Shown here: piece after piece, positions 31,100-42,500 of the stretch
Layout of the letters: each line of letters begins with the position of its first letter
Position numbering within the stretch: position 1 is the first letter of the stretch
Assembly: GCA_022457065.1 (NCBI GenBank)
Contig: JAJGBQ010000002.1
Span: 1,736,001 to 1,800,000, forward strand
Reading direction: 5' to 3'
Source: Curvularia sp. ZM96
Taxonomy: Eukaryota; Ascomycota; Dothideomycetes; Pleosporales; Pleosporaceae
Length of the DNA stretch: 64,000 nucleotides
Notes under the pieces: model-generated
The model's input: the letters and a program-made list of their open reading frames with translations, nothing else
Told to the model about the DNA's origin: nothing
Database searches by the model: none
Program-made: the position numbers and the translations under genes

Positions 31100-33376
31100 G
31101 AATGCTGATGGCTAAGCATCCCGCAGCGGACGCAATCTGTCTAGAATTGGGCCATATTCTCCGCGACTACAGAGGCTGTCGCCTTGTTAGCAGCTGATGC
31201 GGGAAGCGTGGGCGGGCAGGCAGAGCGCATACCGAGGGAATTGCGACGACTTTGCGGAAACGAGGGAAATTTGATGGGGACGCGACGCGGCTTATATACT
31301 TTTAGGGCCGGGGTGGGACGGCAGGGGAGGACGCGGCGAAACTGGCGGGACACGATGTGGAGGGGAACGAGGGCGTTGATTACTTTTGGGCCGTGACTCT
31401 TGAGTCGCATGCGCACATGCACGCACCTCCTGGCAATGGGAGGGGAGCGCAGAGTGGACGGCGCCGCAAACGCTTCCCCGGAGTCTGGATAGGCGCGGGA
31501 CGGCTCCCTAAATGCAAAGGCCCTGCGGTGATAGGCTGACAGCATCGCGGACGTGCTGCACCTCGAGTCTGGAGACAGGGCAGCCCTGCGAAAAGCAAAG
31601 AAAAGACGACTCTAGCCATGCAGTCTGCGCAGCAAGGCCATCGTGGCCGATTCCTTCAGCTGCGCCTGCTGCTCCTATGCTTCCGTCTATCGAGGGCACA
31701 TGGCAGCCCTCTTGTCAATTGACTACTAGGCAGACGTGTGGGTGACTTGGTCGTCGTCAGCGATGCATCTACGCGGCCTGAATTGGGAGTCTCGGGACAA
31801 GGCTGAGAACATGATAAAATGCTCCCATCATGCACGCGCAACTGGGCGCCGGTCATGTCTACGCCGTGTCTTGCGTATCTTGCATATCTATGTCCACCAT
31901 GCGCGATGGAGACGGCTCATAGTGTGGCTACAGAACGCGTCGCGTACCCTAGCGATGGGGCTGGCTGATTGCGCATACGAGCCTGGTGTAGCATTTCATG
32001 CAACCATGAAGATCATACATGCACGTGCTCCTTATTGTCACATGACAGCAACACCCACGGCTCTATGAGAACAAGCAGGGTTGGCACGTGACAAATGGCA
32101 CAGACTCAACGAGCTCAGGATGGTGCCAAGAGCCTTATCTTCGCTCGTGATAAGAGTGGTAGTGGGTTGCGATTTGCCGATGACGTCAGTAAACTTACCA
32201 AATAATTGTCTGCCGCTTGTTCATAGCCGTTGGAGCTACAACCTGAAAGGATCAGTACCATTGATAGTTATCTGCGCGTTACAGAACTCCTCTTGCAAAG
32301 CCAGTCATTTGAGCAACAAAAGTCAGCAGAAGCTCCTCGTCGCAGGGGCTTAGTGTCCGGGTACGTCGCAAATTTACAGAAGTCGGTCCATACAAGTGTC
32401 TGTACAGAGTTAAACAAAGATGCCTGCCTATGGCTACGAGCTCAGTCAAAGACGGTGTAAATAGCCACGGTTGGGGACACCTCTCGGGGAGAGTAAGTAG
32501 TACCTTCACATGGGCACCGGCCTTAACCATCCATCGTTCATACGAGGTGATGAAGCCTTTGTTTGGGCGATCCGGACCATGAGTAGAATGCCGACGCATG
32601 TTAATATCGGATAGCGAGCTGACTGATCAAACACGAGGTGGATGGTGCCAACCGGGCTCTCGGTCAATCGGGTTTCGGCCATTGCTCATCCAGACAATCC
32701 CCATCTATAGCTCTGCAGAGGCATTATTATTGGTGAGGAAGGTGACCAAAAGCCCGGCTAATCGAGAACAATGAACGCTGGCTAATTTCAGCCTTGTCAG
32801 GGTCGGGCCGCGCCCGTTAGTACAATTGCCAAGGCGCTATCGGGGCCAGTAACTGGGTTGGATGCAAGCTCTCTAATATTACAACAACCTCTCACTCAAA
32901 TTCATCCAATCACTACAGAGACTTCCATGGTCTCGCAATTTGGGGGCCACTAAATCCCTCAGGAAGCACATCGGGGACCGATTCATTCAATTTCAGAAAC
33001 ACCAAACACCATGGCGTGATGCCTCTTTTCGGGCAAGACGAGGGAGCTCAACACCATTCTGGAGCTGACTGAGCAAACCACATGAGACAAAAACATCTAG
33101 TGTGACTGATTTTGTACTGGAAGACTTTTCGTTCGGTTTATTGACTGTTGGGTACTAATGTGAACATGGCTAGAGCGCCCGTTAATTTCCAGGTGTGCTG
33201 AAGCTTATGGGGGTGTGCTGAGGGATTCCCTAGAACAGAAGCATTTGACGAGAACAAGGACCAACTACCTAAGGTGCTTTTAAGTGCGACTGATTGCACC
33301 TCCGTCAGCATCATCTCTTGACATTGCTTCATACTCATCATCTTCTTACGCCACACAAATAACACCTTACCAAGCC
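31100..33376. promoter_or_regulatory. 2.3-kb divergent intergenic region
   Basis: Lies between the large unknown protein (minus) and the PL7 enzyme (plus). The part at 31.1-31.5 kb is GC-rich with possible 5'-UTR content. A CACGTG occurs at 32085-32090 and a full CRE at 32181-32188 (listed separately). ORFs in this interval (for example 31141-31545 minus) are compositionally driven and show no domain. No transposon termini seen. Confidence 0.4.
32181..32188. promoter_or_regulatory. Palindromic CRE (TGACGTCA)
   Basis: Exact 8-bp cyclic-AMP response element, the classic site for ATF/CREB-type bZIP dimers. It lies 1.2 kb upstream of the PL7 gene and 1.1 kb upstream of the large unknown gene. 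Function inferred from motif only. Confidence 0.3.
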
Positions 33377-34498
33377 ATGCTTAACACAATGAAGTCGACC
33401 CGCGGGCAAATCTGGAGCTTGATTGCTAGTATTCTACCTCAACTACTACTCCTTCCGGGGGCATATGCTGCATGTGCACCAGGAGGAAAATTCGATCTCA
33501 GTCGTTGGAACCTCCAGTTACCCAGCGGTTCTCCCGGATCTCCCGACACCATCTCATCGAGCTCACTCCAAGGATGCAGCGGTTATTCAAACCCGAATTA
33601 TTTCTTTCTAGGCAGCGATGGCTCTCTGGTAATGAAAGTGCCGAGTGCTTCTTCAGGTTGTGTCACCACTCCGAACAGTAAACACTGCCGCACGGAGTTG
33701 CGTGAATCAAACCCGAGAAGCTGGGATCCGACCTTAGGCCTCAACCGTCTCTCCGCTACTCTTACTGTTGTATCTGCAGGCGGTTCCACATGTATCGGGC
33801 AAATACACATTGACGAATCGATCTCCACGAAGCCAGTTGCTGAACTCTACTACGACAACGATGGCAACATCAAGATGGGAGTGGCGCAAACAATTGAGGG
33901 AGGTAACCAGATCCTTACTAACATTGGAAATGTGCCAGTTGGGACCAAGTTCTCGTACGAGATCCGCTACGAGAGTGGCTCGCTCTCTGTCATTCTGAAT
34001 GGAAATCAGAAAACCCTCTCCACATACAACCTCAATAATCCTCGAAGTTACTTCAAAGCTGGAAACTATGTGCAAGGTTCAGGTGCATCCGAGGTGCATT
34101 TTCACTCCATAAATGTCTCTCATGGCTCCACTGGATCGCAAAACCGCCCGTCTGCCGCAGACAGCAGCTGCAACGCCCAGCCCGATAACGCCAGTGACAA
34201 CACGGTAACCCTCAACCTATACAGTCAGAACAGCTGCTGCGGCACGCTGGTCCAGAAGATCAAGATCGGTAATCTAAATGTTTGCCACAACGGTAACGCC
34301 GCATTTAGCAGTCTAAACATGAAAGTTGGTCAAAACCTTTTTGGCAAAAGCAACCATGTACTCCTGTACTCTGGTCGCGATTGCACTGGTACTGTCTGGC
34401 AGCAAGACCTTACCAATGCCGCAAAGTGCTGGCAAGGCACAACGTGGCAGAGCTTCATGGTCGCTCCACCATCGCAAGCAAAAAGATGGATATCGTAG
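33377..34498 (+). CDS. Secreted PL7 alginate-lyase-like enzyme with extra Cys-rich domain
   Basis: Polysaccharide lyase family 7 (alginate lyase 2 fold, beta-jelly roll), which cleaves uronate polymers by beta-elimination; 373 residues, single exon. Signal peptide about residues 11-31 (IWSLIASILPQLLLLPGAYA). Catalytic-groove motifs are complete and in order: RTELR at 105-109, QIH at 142-144 and YFKAGNYVQ at 225-233, which supply the Arg, Gln/His and Tyr of the family. In bacterial PL7 enzymes an Ile in QIH goes with polyguluronate preference; the true substrate of a terrestrial fungus is unknown and may be another uronan. Residues about 255-365 form a second domain with paired cysteines (CNAQ, NSCCGTL, VCHNG, GRDCTG, KCWQG) that I do not recognise. 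Start: ATG at 33377, with a second ATG four codons on. Convergent with the methyltransferase gene. Confidence 0.85.
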   Translation: MLNTMKSTRGQIWSLIASILPQLLLLPGAYAACAPGGKFDLSRWNLQLPSGSPGSPDTISSSSLQGCSGYSNPNYFFLGSDGSLVMKVPSASSGCVTTPNSKHCRTELRESNPRSWDPTLGLNRLSATLTVVSAGGSTCIGQIHIDESISTKPVAELYYDNDGNIKMGVAQTIEGGNQILTNIGNVPVGTKFSYEIRYESGSLSVILNGNQKTLSTYNLNNPRSYFKAGNYVQGSGASEVHFHSINVSHGSTGSQNRPSAADSSCNAQPDNASDNTVTLNLYSQNSCCGTLVQKIKIGNLNVCHNGNAAFSSLNMKVGQNLFGKSNHVLLYSGRDCTGTVWQQDLTNAAKCWQGTTWQSFMVAPPSQAKRWIS

Positions 34499-34854
34499 AG
34501 TAGTGCTGCATATTCATGACGATTGTACTAGCGATATGCGATGCAAGAGCCTGACAAAAGACATGCCATGTTAGCAAAAGAGCCAGTGGAAGAGCATGAG
34601 GATTCCTTGACTACGACGGTGATCTCTAGGATAACTTTTACATGCAGAATATATTCTGCTTTTCACAATCAGTTTCTACTATGTCCAACTTTTGCCATGA
34701 AGGTTCCATTTGACGAAATCAAATCCTACAACACTCTCGACACACTTTACTAAAGGCTTCATAAAGCCCTAATATATATCCATGGAGTCTAAATCACACT
34801 CTCCAGCAAAATTTGAAAATTTATTTCTCTACCAGCTTAGCCACAATCACCACA
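34499..34854. other. Convergent 3' region
   Basis: A 356-bp AT-rich convergent gap between the PL7 and methyltransferase genes. No gene seen. Confidence 0.4.
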
Positions 34855-35728
34855 TCACCTCGCACTCTGCTTCCTCAAAACAAATCCAAAGTACTGAAAA
34901 CTATCCCCACCCCCCATAATCTCCATGTGCAAATCCCAATCATTATCTCTATTCAAAATAGGCTTGATGAAATGCGGCTGCCGATACGTGATATAGAGAA
35001 AGATACCATCATCTTTCAGAACTCTCGAAACCTATACTTAGATCAGTACCATCTTCCCTTCCAAGCCCGTCTACATCTGTACAGACTTACCTCTTTAAGA
35101 TAGCGCCCGCTGTTCTCCATGACCTCCTCAGGCGGACTCCACGGACTTCCGTAGATCATGGCATCTAGGGTTCCTTTGTCGAACGCAACATCTATCGACG
35201 CCGTATCGATGCCCTGCATGTCGCGCACATCGCCACAGCGCCATTCTACCTCTGGCTGATCTGGATGCCGGGACTTCATCAAGTCAACTACGACGGCCGA
35301 GAAGTCGATGCAGACTTGGTTTGTAAATCCTCGAGCGAGGAGGTCGTAAGGGATGCTCTGGTCACATGTTAGTGGTGCTGAGTATTCGCCTTGTCTCTAG
35401 GCGGAACAATTCTAAAAAAAAAAAGAATGATATTATTTGGAAGAATATCATAATGACATTCTACACGAAGCCCATCATGCAATAGAATAGGATTTGGGGG
35501 TTGAAAAAGAAAGGAACCTACACTATCCCCGCTTCCCAGATGAAGTATCCTACTCTTTTTTCCCTCCTCTCCTCTCCCTTGAAACAAATGTTTTTCGAAA
35601 AACGGTTCTAGCTCACCAAAAGCGCGGAACCACTCGTGCGTCGGCTTGTCTCCTTCTGCGTTTTTGTACCGCGCGTCCCAGAACTCGGAGTGGCCGAGGG
35701 CTTGGGCTTCTTCCTCGCTCGATGGCAT
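34855..35728 (-). CDS. SAM-dependent methyltransferase, EEF1AKMT4-like
   Basis: Small class I methyltransferase close to the human EEF1AKMT4/METTL13 N-terminal group, which methylate lysines of elongation factor 1A. Exons 35728-35522, 35357-35091, 35031-34855, all multiples of three (216 residues). Introns: 35521-35358 (GTAGGT donor, ACCAG acceptor; 164 nt) and 35090-35032 (GTAAGT, TATAG acceptor). Family features in the spliced product: EFWDARYKNAEGDKPTHEWF near the N terminus, the SAM motif I ILHLGSGDSSIPYDLLARGF, the acidic post-I segment CIDFSAVVVDLM, CGDVRDM, DKGTLDAMIYG, and VSRVLKDDGIFLYITYRQPHF near the C terminus. The substrate is inferred from family, not shown. Divergent from the membrane-protein gene. 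Confidence 0.85.
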
Positions 35729-36356
35729 TGTGTTTATTTTTTCTTCTAATTTTTATATTCTCTCTGCTCTTGTTACAGCTTTCAGCTGCATATTACAGTT
35801 GTCGATCTTCTAGGGGTGTACGTATTGCAACTTGTTTGGATCGGAAAATTTTGGCAAGCGGGGAAAGAAAACTGCTTGGTGTGTACCTAACGTCTTATAC
35901 TACCCTCGCGCTAGATGAGGAATGCTAGAATCTAACGGTCGCGAGCAAGTTGCGCAGAAAATACGCGACGGAAGAGGTACCAACTGTTTTCCCAGAGCAG
36001 CAGTTCCATCCTGAGGGTTGGTTGTGCGTGATGGCTATGATGTGGCACAATACTGGCCGCAACATGTCCCTTGATTCTGGGCCTCAAGTACGTTTCAGCG
36101 ACTACACCAGACACTAACGAGCTCGAAGGATACCGCTACATTTGAGACTTGTAAAATCTAGTGCTTTTCCTTAGACAAAAATACCGGAAAGATTTTGATC
36201 GTGCGGTACATAATCACGTGACATGCAGGCAGACGCTCAGCCTCAGCCTTGCTTGACTTCGGCCAGGAGAGCATTTTGTGATTGCACTTTCTCCTGCAGT
36301 CTTTCCGCAACACACATCCCCCTTGAATCGCTCAACTTTGATTCTATATCGCAACT
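35729..36356. promoter_or_regulatory. Divergent promoter with TCACGTGA
   Basis: A 628-bp divergent gap between the methyltransferase and the following membrane protein. The palindrome TCACGTGA (E-box with both flanks) lies at 36214-36221. No gene seen. Confidence 0.45.
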
Positions 36357-37572
36357 ATGTTAGGGACTGAGACATTCCCGGTGACCGTTGTAGTGCTTGA
36401 TGTTATTTCTGGTGCCTATTCGGTCGCACGGCAGACGCTTCGCCTGTTATCAAGCATCTTGTTTTTTACTCAAAATTATGGAGTCAAGGGATGGTTGTTG
36501 TGCTTCTTCGACAATCGCAGCATATGGCGCGTTCAGGTACGCATTCTGCGAGGTAACAGCGACACAGATGCCATGAACTTCAAGAGAGCAGTGCAGGACG
36601 AGTGTAGCATCATCGCTGTCGCAGTAAGCACATAAATATAGCCTCCACGTAGCTAATACCCTACAGCTGACTCAGTTTTAGAGTACTATTTTAGCCCAGA
36701 TCGCAATCACAGCGCTCTCTCTGGACAATCTCAGCCAAACACATTGGGTGGCCCGAGGATGCTTCACTTTCAGCCTCGTATCATCAATCATCGCTGTGTA
36801 CTATGCTACGAAACAGTACTGCCATCTAGGTAGATGTCTCACTGCTGAGGATATACGGACGTGGATCCGTGGCAAAAACCTGAAGATTGAGACCGAAGAC
36901 CCAACCTTATCAACGGTGGGAAGTACCTGGGCTGACGCCTATGCAGCCTGGCGAAAATTTGGATCCGATTTCCCTTCTATTGCTTCTGTTTTGACTGTCT
37001 CAGCACCCAATATGCTTCTTGATAGTTCGCTCAACTCCTTCTTAGTGGGACTGGGTATCTATCTTGGCTTCATTTGGACGCGGAATCTTGACGAAGCTGC
37101 AGGGGCACAGAGTAGTAAAGCAGTCTTTATCACATACATGGTTGGGTTGATGGTATGCTACTGGGTCTTTGCATTGTCTAATGCTGTTGTGGCCGATAAG
37201 AGCTACGTCAGCGAAGCAGATTTGGTTGGACAGAATGAGTTCTCTGAGTCTTACCCGGAGGCGATCAGAAGAATGAGGCAAAAGATGGATGAAGAGAGGA
37301 CAAGGGATGATGCGCAGCACTCAACAATCCAGAGTGTTTCCTCTCATGGGATGACATCGAACATGGCTGTCGAACCAGGCATATCTACAGATGCGCTTGA
37401 AGAATCAGCTCAGACACGAGTGCAGCAAGACAGTACTCCCCAGAGCATGTCGATGCAGGAGGAACTTGCCCGAGTCTTTCAAGAAGCCGCCAGATTGCGC
37501 AAAGAATCTGCCAAAGGGGACGAACGTCTTGCTGAACTTCTGGAGAAGCTTGGAAGAGGCAGTGACGGATAA
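36357..37572 (+). CDS. Multi-pass membrane protein of unknown function
   Basis: Unrecognised membrane protein, 385 residues in two exons, 36357-36623 and 36682-37572; intron 36624-36681 has a GTAAGC donor. The acceptor is taken as TTTTAG at 36681, because the nearer CTACAG would bring an immediate stop. Hydrophobic segments near residues 10-40, 85-108, 115-140, 210-225 and 255-275 (FITYMVGLMVCYWVFALSNAV). The C-terminal 110 residues are polar, with many Gln, Glu, Ser and Arg and a predicted helical Leu/Lys/Glu end. No enzymatic motif seen. The product looks like a fungal-specific protein. Confidence 0.75.
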
Positions 37573-38001
37573 TTCTCGTTTTGTCTGAAAAGAAGAGTTA
37601 TCTCTTTATGCGGCTGTAATATAGTCGAGGAGGGATAATAGATGTATTGCAGGACGACACCACGATATGTATGCATATACCGCCGAATGTTATGCAACGA
37701 GCATATACATTATAGGCCTTGCGCGATTTTCCAATTTCTGGTGACAAAGCATAGCAATGTTCTCAATGCTGCAGCTCAGCCTTACCGTGGATTACAAATG
37801 ACGTGTGTGGGGTCGGCGTTGTGCCCCTCCGACAAGGACCCTGACAAAAAAGTTCGCCGTCCAAGACGCAAATTGACATTTCTAAGCAACACAAGACGAA
37901 GACTCCTACAATATAAAACCGTGCAGGCGCCAGAGCACCGCAAGCACGATATATCTTGCATCACACCACATCACATCCATTGAAAGCGAAAGGCCGGTAA
38001 A
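37573..38001. other. Spacer, tandem genes
   Basis: A 429-bp gap: 3' UTR of the membrane protein and SQT1 promoter. Nothing recognised inside. Confidence 0.4.
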
Positions 38002-39534
38002 ATGGCTATTCCCAACCCCACTTCGAACCAGCCCCAGCACGACGAGGAGGACATTGACGTACACGATGTGGACAACACACTAGACGCTGATGAAGCCGAG
38101 GAGATTCTGGAGGATGATGGCGACGTGCCCATGGACTCGGATGACGACGATGACGACGGCCGCCAGGAGACTGAGATGGAAATCAACCTACAAAACGACT
38201 CGGTTGCGCATTTCGACCAGCACAAGGACAGCATCTTCTGCATAGCGCAACACCCTGTACACCGCGAAATCATTGCGACGGGAGGTGGCGACGACGTGGG
38301 CTACATCATCGACGCATCGCCAGCGGCAGCAGTACAACCGAGCAGCGACGGCCAACCCACTGAGCGTGAAGGACTGAAGAGCATATTCACACTGGATGGA
38401 CACAGCGACTCGGTCAACGCTGTTACTTTTACTGAGCCCAAGGGCCAGTTTGTGGCGACCGCTGGTCTGGACGGCAAGCTGCGCGTGTGGCAGGGTGTAC
38501 CTGATGGTAAGAAATGGAAATTTCTCGCTGAGGCACAGGAGGTGGAGGAGATCAACTGGCTTATCTCAAACCCTTCACCCGATCACCCCAATGTTGTCGC
38601 GCTCGGCGCCAACGATGGCTCAGTCTGGGTGTACCAGATCAGCACAGAAAAGGGCAACGAGCTACAGGTCCTGCAGGCATATTATCTTCACACCGAGTCA
38701 TGCACAGGCGGTGCGTGGTCCTCTGACGGTACATTCCTTGCGACCATCTCCGAAGACTCGAGTTTGTACGTCTGGGATGTCTTTGGTGAGGCAGTGGCGC
38801 AAGGTTTGACTGCGACAACCGACTCGCAGGCTGTAGTTGGTATGACGGGCAACGATGAACGCTTCCGTATTGAGGGTGGTCTCTACTCCGTGGGTATTGC
38901 ACCATCAGGTGCATTCGTTGCCGTTGGCGGTCCTGAAGGTCAAATTCGCATTGTCGGTCTGCCCCGTCTTTCTCTCGCAGCACAAGCATCAACATCGGCT
39001 GGTGGAGGAGGTGCGAAGAACAAAGCGGGAGGCGGCAAGCAAGCTGGTGCCAAAGGTGGCGCATCATCAGCTGGTCAAGCTGGACAGATTCTGGCCAGTT
39101 TGCAGGCCGGAAGCGACAACGTTGAATGCTTGAGCTTCTCTGCTGCACCGCTGACGCTCATGGCTGCCGGCAATGTCGACGGCTCCATCACCCTCTTTGA
39201 CACTGCACATCGCTTTGCCGTCCGAAGGCGGATAGAGGATGCGCACGCAGACGACGAGTCACCGCAGGCTGTGGTCAAGCTTGAGTTTGTTGCCAGGGAA
39301 GGGCCAGGCGGATGGTTGTTGACCAGCGTGGGATACGACGGTGTTGTAAGGCGCTGGGATGCACGAGGTGGAACTGCAGCAGCTGGCAAGGGGCTCGTGG
39401 GTGAATGGAGAGGACATCGTGGTGGTGGTGAGGGAGGCGGCATCATGGCGTTTGTGCAAGGGGACGGAGAAGCGGTTGTCACAGCTGGTGATGACCACGT
39501 CGCACTTGTCTTCAAGACGCCCATCTCAGCATAG
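38002..39534 (+). CDS. SQT1: Ribosome assembly protein SQT1 (WD40)
   Basis: Eight-bladed WD40-type protein of the Sqt1/AAMP family. In yeast Sqt1 is the dedicated chaperone that captures newly made Rpl10 during translation and hands it to the 60S subunit. 510 residues, single exon. The N-terminal 60 residues are acidic (DVDNTLDADEAEEILEDD and a following Asp run), the feature that complements the basic Rpl10. Repeats visible: HKDSIFCIAQHP...IIATGGGDDVGYI, HSDSVNAVTF...VATAGLDGKLRVWQG, GGAWSSDGTFLATISEDSSLYVWD, LTSVGYDGVVRRWD, VVTAGDDHVALVFK. A Gly/Ala/Lys-rich insert (about 330-355) lies between blades. Start: first ATG, directly before the acidic tail. Its client gene RPL10 lies at the left edge of the window. 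Confidence 0.93.
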   Translation: MAIPNPTSNQPQHDEEDIDVHDVDNTLDADEAEEILEDDGDVPMDSDDDDDDGRQETEMEINLQNDSVAHFDQHKDSIFCIAQHPVHREIIATGGGDDVGYIIDASPAAAVQPSSDGQPTEREGLKSIFTLDGHSDSVNAVTFTEPKGQFVATAGLDGKLRVWQGVPDGKKWKFLAEAQEVEEINWLISNPSPDHPNVVALGANDGSVWVYQISTEKGNELQVLQAYYLHTESCTGGAWSSDGTFLATISEDSSLYVWDVFGEAVAQGLTATTDSQAVVGMTGNDERFRIEGGLYSVGIAPSGAFVAVGGPEGQIRIVGLPRLSLAAQASTSAGGGGAKNKAGGGKQAGAKGGASSAGQAGQILASLQAGSDNVECLSFSAAPLTLMAAGNVDGSITLFDTAHRFAVRRRIEDAHADDESPQAVVKLEFVAREGPGGWLLTSVGYDGVVRRWDARGGTAAAGKGLVGEWRGHRGGGEGGGIMAFVQGDGEAVVTAGDDHVALVFKTPISA

Positions 39535-42500
39535 ACGGTTCTGATGTTCGGTGTGGAAAATATCCAGATGAACATGACCCTTTTCACACATGTCGCGCGG
39601 CCCCCAACCATGAACGCCAAAAGTGATACATTCCCATACACCTGTTTGATAGATTCACGACACTCCTCACAAGACAAATAGCAAATCCGTTTGGTTGACG
39701 CACCGGCTAAAATCCCCACTATCATCAACAGTTTGCTCAAACTTACTCCATTAGGACGCTCATGGTGGGATGTTTGGCGTCGGACCGCCGTCCTCAGCAA
39801 GCTAATTGGGTGTATACACCATGTGGCTGAACCTTGTGGGGTCAGACATGGACATCTGCTACTTTGCTGTCTTATCTAATCCATCTATCATGTGACTTAT
39901 GCATCTAGATGGGGGCGCAAGGTATAGAGAGGACCCTTATTTCTTTTCCATGTGAAAGCGGATACTCGGGTACTGGGTAGGGGTAAGCTGAGGGAAGATG
40001 ACGATTGCCCTTCTTTACTAAGAAATTCGTCTCGGGAGTACTACATCATAGTGTTTCGCGTAAAAGACGGGAGTGGGGATGTACGGCTATGAGGCGCCTA
40101 ACGCTGATCCGATTTCTGAGATGTATACCCTACAGCTGAAAGACACACTACACTCACTTTAGCAGTCGAGATGCCAGCCATGGCCTACGTACTCCATCTC
40201 GATCTCATTGTGTATCGAGGATACGGTACCCGACATCCGCTGTGCACATCAGTGTATGATCGCCACGGAAGCAGCTGTCCTGCTATTGGCTACGGCGCAA
40301 ACAGCCGCACGTTGTGATAGTCATGTCCCAAACCGCATTCCCCCCGCTCCTGCTCGCGCGGCCCCTCCCCACCCAATCTGCAACATTGCAAACATGCTCT
40401 ATCGAAACCGTTGCGGCTTTTTCAACCTGTATCCAACGGGTCCCGAATACCTGCAGCGCACGGAGCCTTGTGGCGCTTTGGGACCCATTTCGTGTTCCTT
40501 TCCTTTTGTTTCCTTCTGCTTGGGCTTGGCTCTGGTGGTGAGCATGTGATGTCATATCGCCTGATAGCACACCGGCCGTTACATCAATTCTCTTTTTTTT
40601 TTTCGACTTTTGTTTGCTTACACAAACGGTCTCCACTTGGGTTTTGTCGCAAGACGTTTCAGGGTACACCTACTTCTTAGAGCACAGCCGATACGCCAGC
40701 ACCGACACCAAGGATCACGCGGGCGGTCTCTCCCGGTTGGAAGCAGGAAAAGCGAAAAGACGGACCGATCGAGATTAAGCGAATGAACGGGTTTTGTTAC
40801 ACTAAAGATCGGGGGTTCTTCAAGTTTGCCATGTTGTGGCTAGGTGTTGATCTAGCCACCGTGTGAGGGGATTTCGCTTTGGGCAAGATGGCACAGCGGA
40901 AATTGCCCATTATGCAGCTGCCAAAATCGGGGCTGCTTAGGCGATGCCTTCCATGGCCTATCATGCGACGCCTGTCTGCTTGCATTTGCGGGGACCCAAG
41001 GTTTCCCTCATTTTGCTTTTCTTTTTTTTCTCGACTCCTCTTTTGTGGTCCAGACCTGGACGTTGAACCCCGTTTTTTTGCCTTTGCCATAACATGCACG
41101 CGCCTGCGAAACTGGATGTGATTAGGCATGCTGGCTGGCTGCAGCATGTGTGCATGCAATTGATCACACTCGAAGAGGGGATAGAGAATGGGAATTGTGG
41201 TTTGGCAAAGCCAAGCGATTATACTAGACGCTCCAGGTTGGACGGGTTCCCCGTGCCGGACCCTATCCATCGACCTAGTCTCATTCCACACGCTTGGTAA
41301 AGAGACAGCGTGACAGGCTAGGGGTTTTGCTTGCCATGGCGCTTAGGTCTCGATGCGAGTCCCCGATGTACGTCATATTCCAGGTCGCTTTTACCCTTTT
41401 CCACTTGTTTCCCTCCAATATCTCCGAGTGGAGTCTGATGAACGCATCTATCGCAAGGGGTCTGGAAAAGCTCATTCGTATCTTTTTAAAAGCGGAGCGG
41501 TGTTGATCGACTAGGTTGGAGGAAGGTTCAGCCCAACGGGGCTCTATCACGAAAGCAGACCGGCATACTGAACCGAGACTAATGGGATTTCAAAGATTGG
41601 GATTTGGAGAGAGCCGGCAGGTGTGAGATGAGTGAAAATGCCAGTTTCCGAAGCCGTTAACATGCAGCGATCCATTCCGCTACTGCAGAGTATGATGTAC
41701 TTCGTAGGTATAGGAATGCGAGACAGGCAGAAGGGCGCAAGTATAATCCAGCCCAGCATATCTTGGGATGCGAAATGTAGGCAGTGGCGGGTACAGGTGG
41801 TTTTTCTGAACAGAGAAAGGCTCGAAAATAATACCATGCAAAGGATATTGAAGCAAAGCACGTTGCAAAGAACGTATAGAAGATTATTCCCGCCTTCCTC
41901 CCCGCAAATCCCTGTATGCAGCAAGTCAAGCCAGATCAAAAAACTCAACACCTTCACTCACTCCTCTTCCGTCTCGCCTCTGATCACCCACTCAGGAAAT
42001 AAGACGGGCAGTATTATGGTACATGTCAATCTATCTTATCTCACGCATAGGTAAGACATCCCCCTGCCTCTGCATTCCCATATACGCAATTCATACATAC
42101 CCATACCACGGGGAAGAGGGCGGGCTATCTGACTCCTAGGTGTAAACCATATAAGATCTACATATATGCGCGGCGCCCACTGCACCCCACCCTGACACCG
42201 GACGAACGCTCCGTAGGCCAATGGGAGATGGAGGCGAAGTGCGTCATGGGCTGTCGAACGTCAAAAAAAAATTAAGGGTCAGGGCTCGGGAAGGGCGAGG
42301 GGTTGGGGGAGGCGGAAAGGCCTGGGCATGGCTGTGGGGTTAGGGGGAATAAGGAATTAGGGTTGTTGAATGCCTAAGTGTTCTGACTACGTGATTGCTT
42401 GCTTGGGTTGCTGCGACTAGGCGGTGGTTGGCCTAGGCTTACTCACTAACCTCGTGGTGTCGCTGGTGGATACAGAGAATTAGCTCGTGGCACTCTCAGA

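Noticed and set aside
40797..41291. 164-codon minus-strand ORF in the 3.5-kb gap
   Set aside because: Random-looking sequence with a Lys/Arg-rich middle caused by a pyrimidine run on the other strand; no signal of a gene.
42339..42366. GGGGTTAGGGGG and AATTAGGGTT as telomere-like repeat
   Set aside because: Only two imperfect TTAGGG units inside a generally G-rich stretch; not an array.
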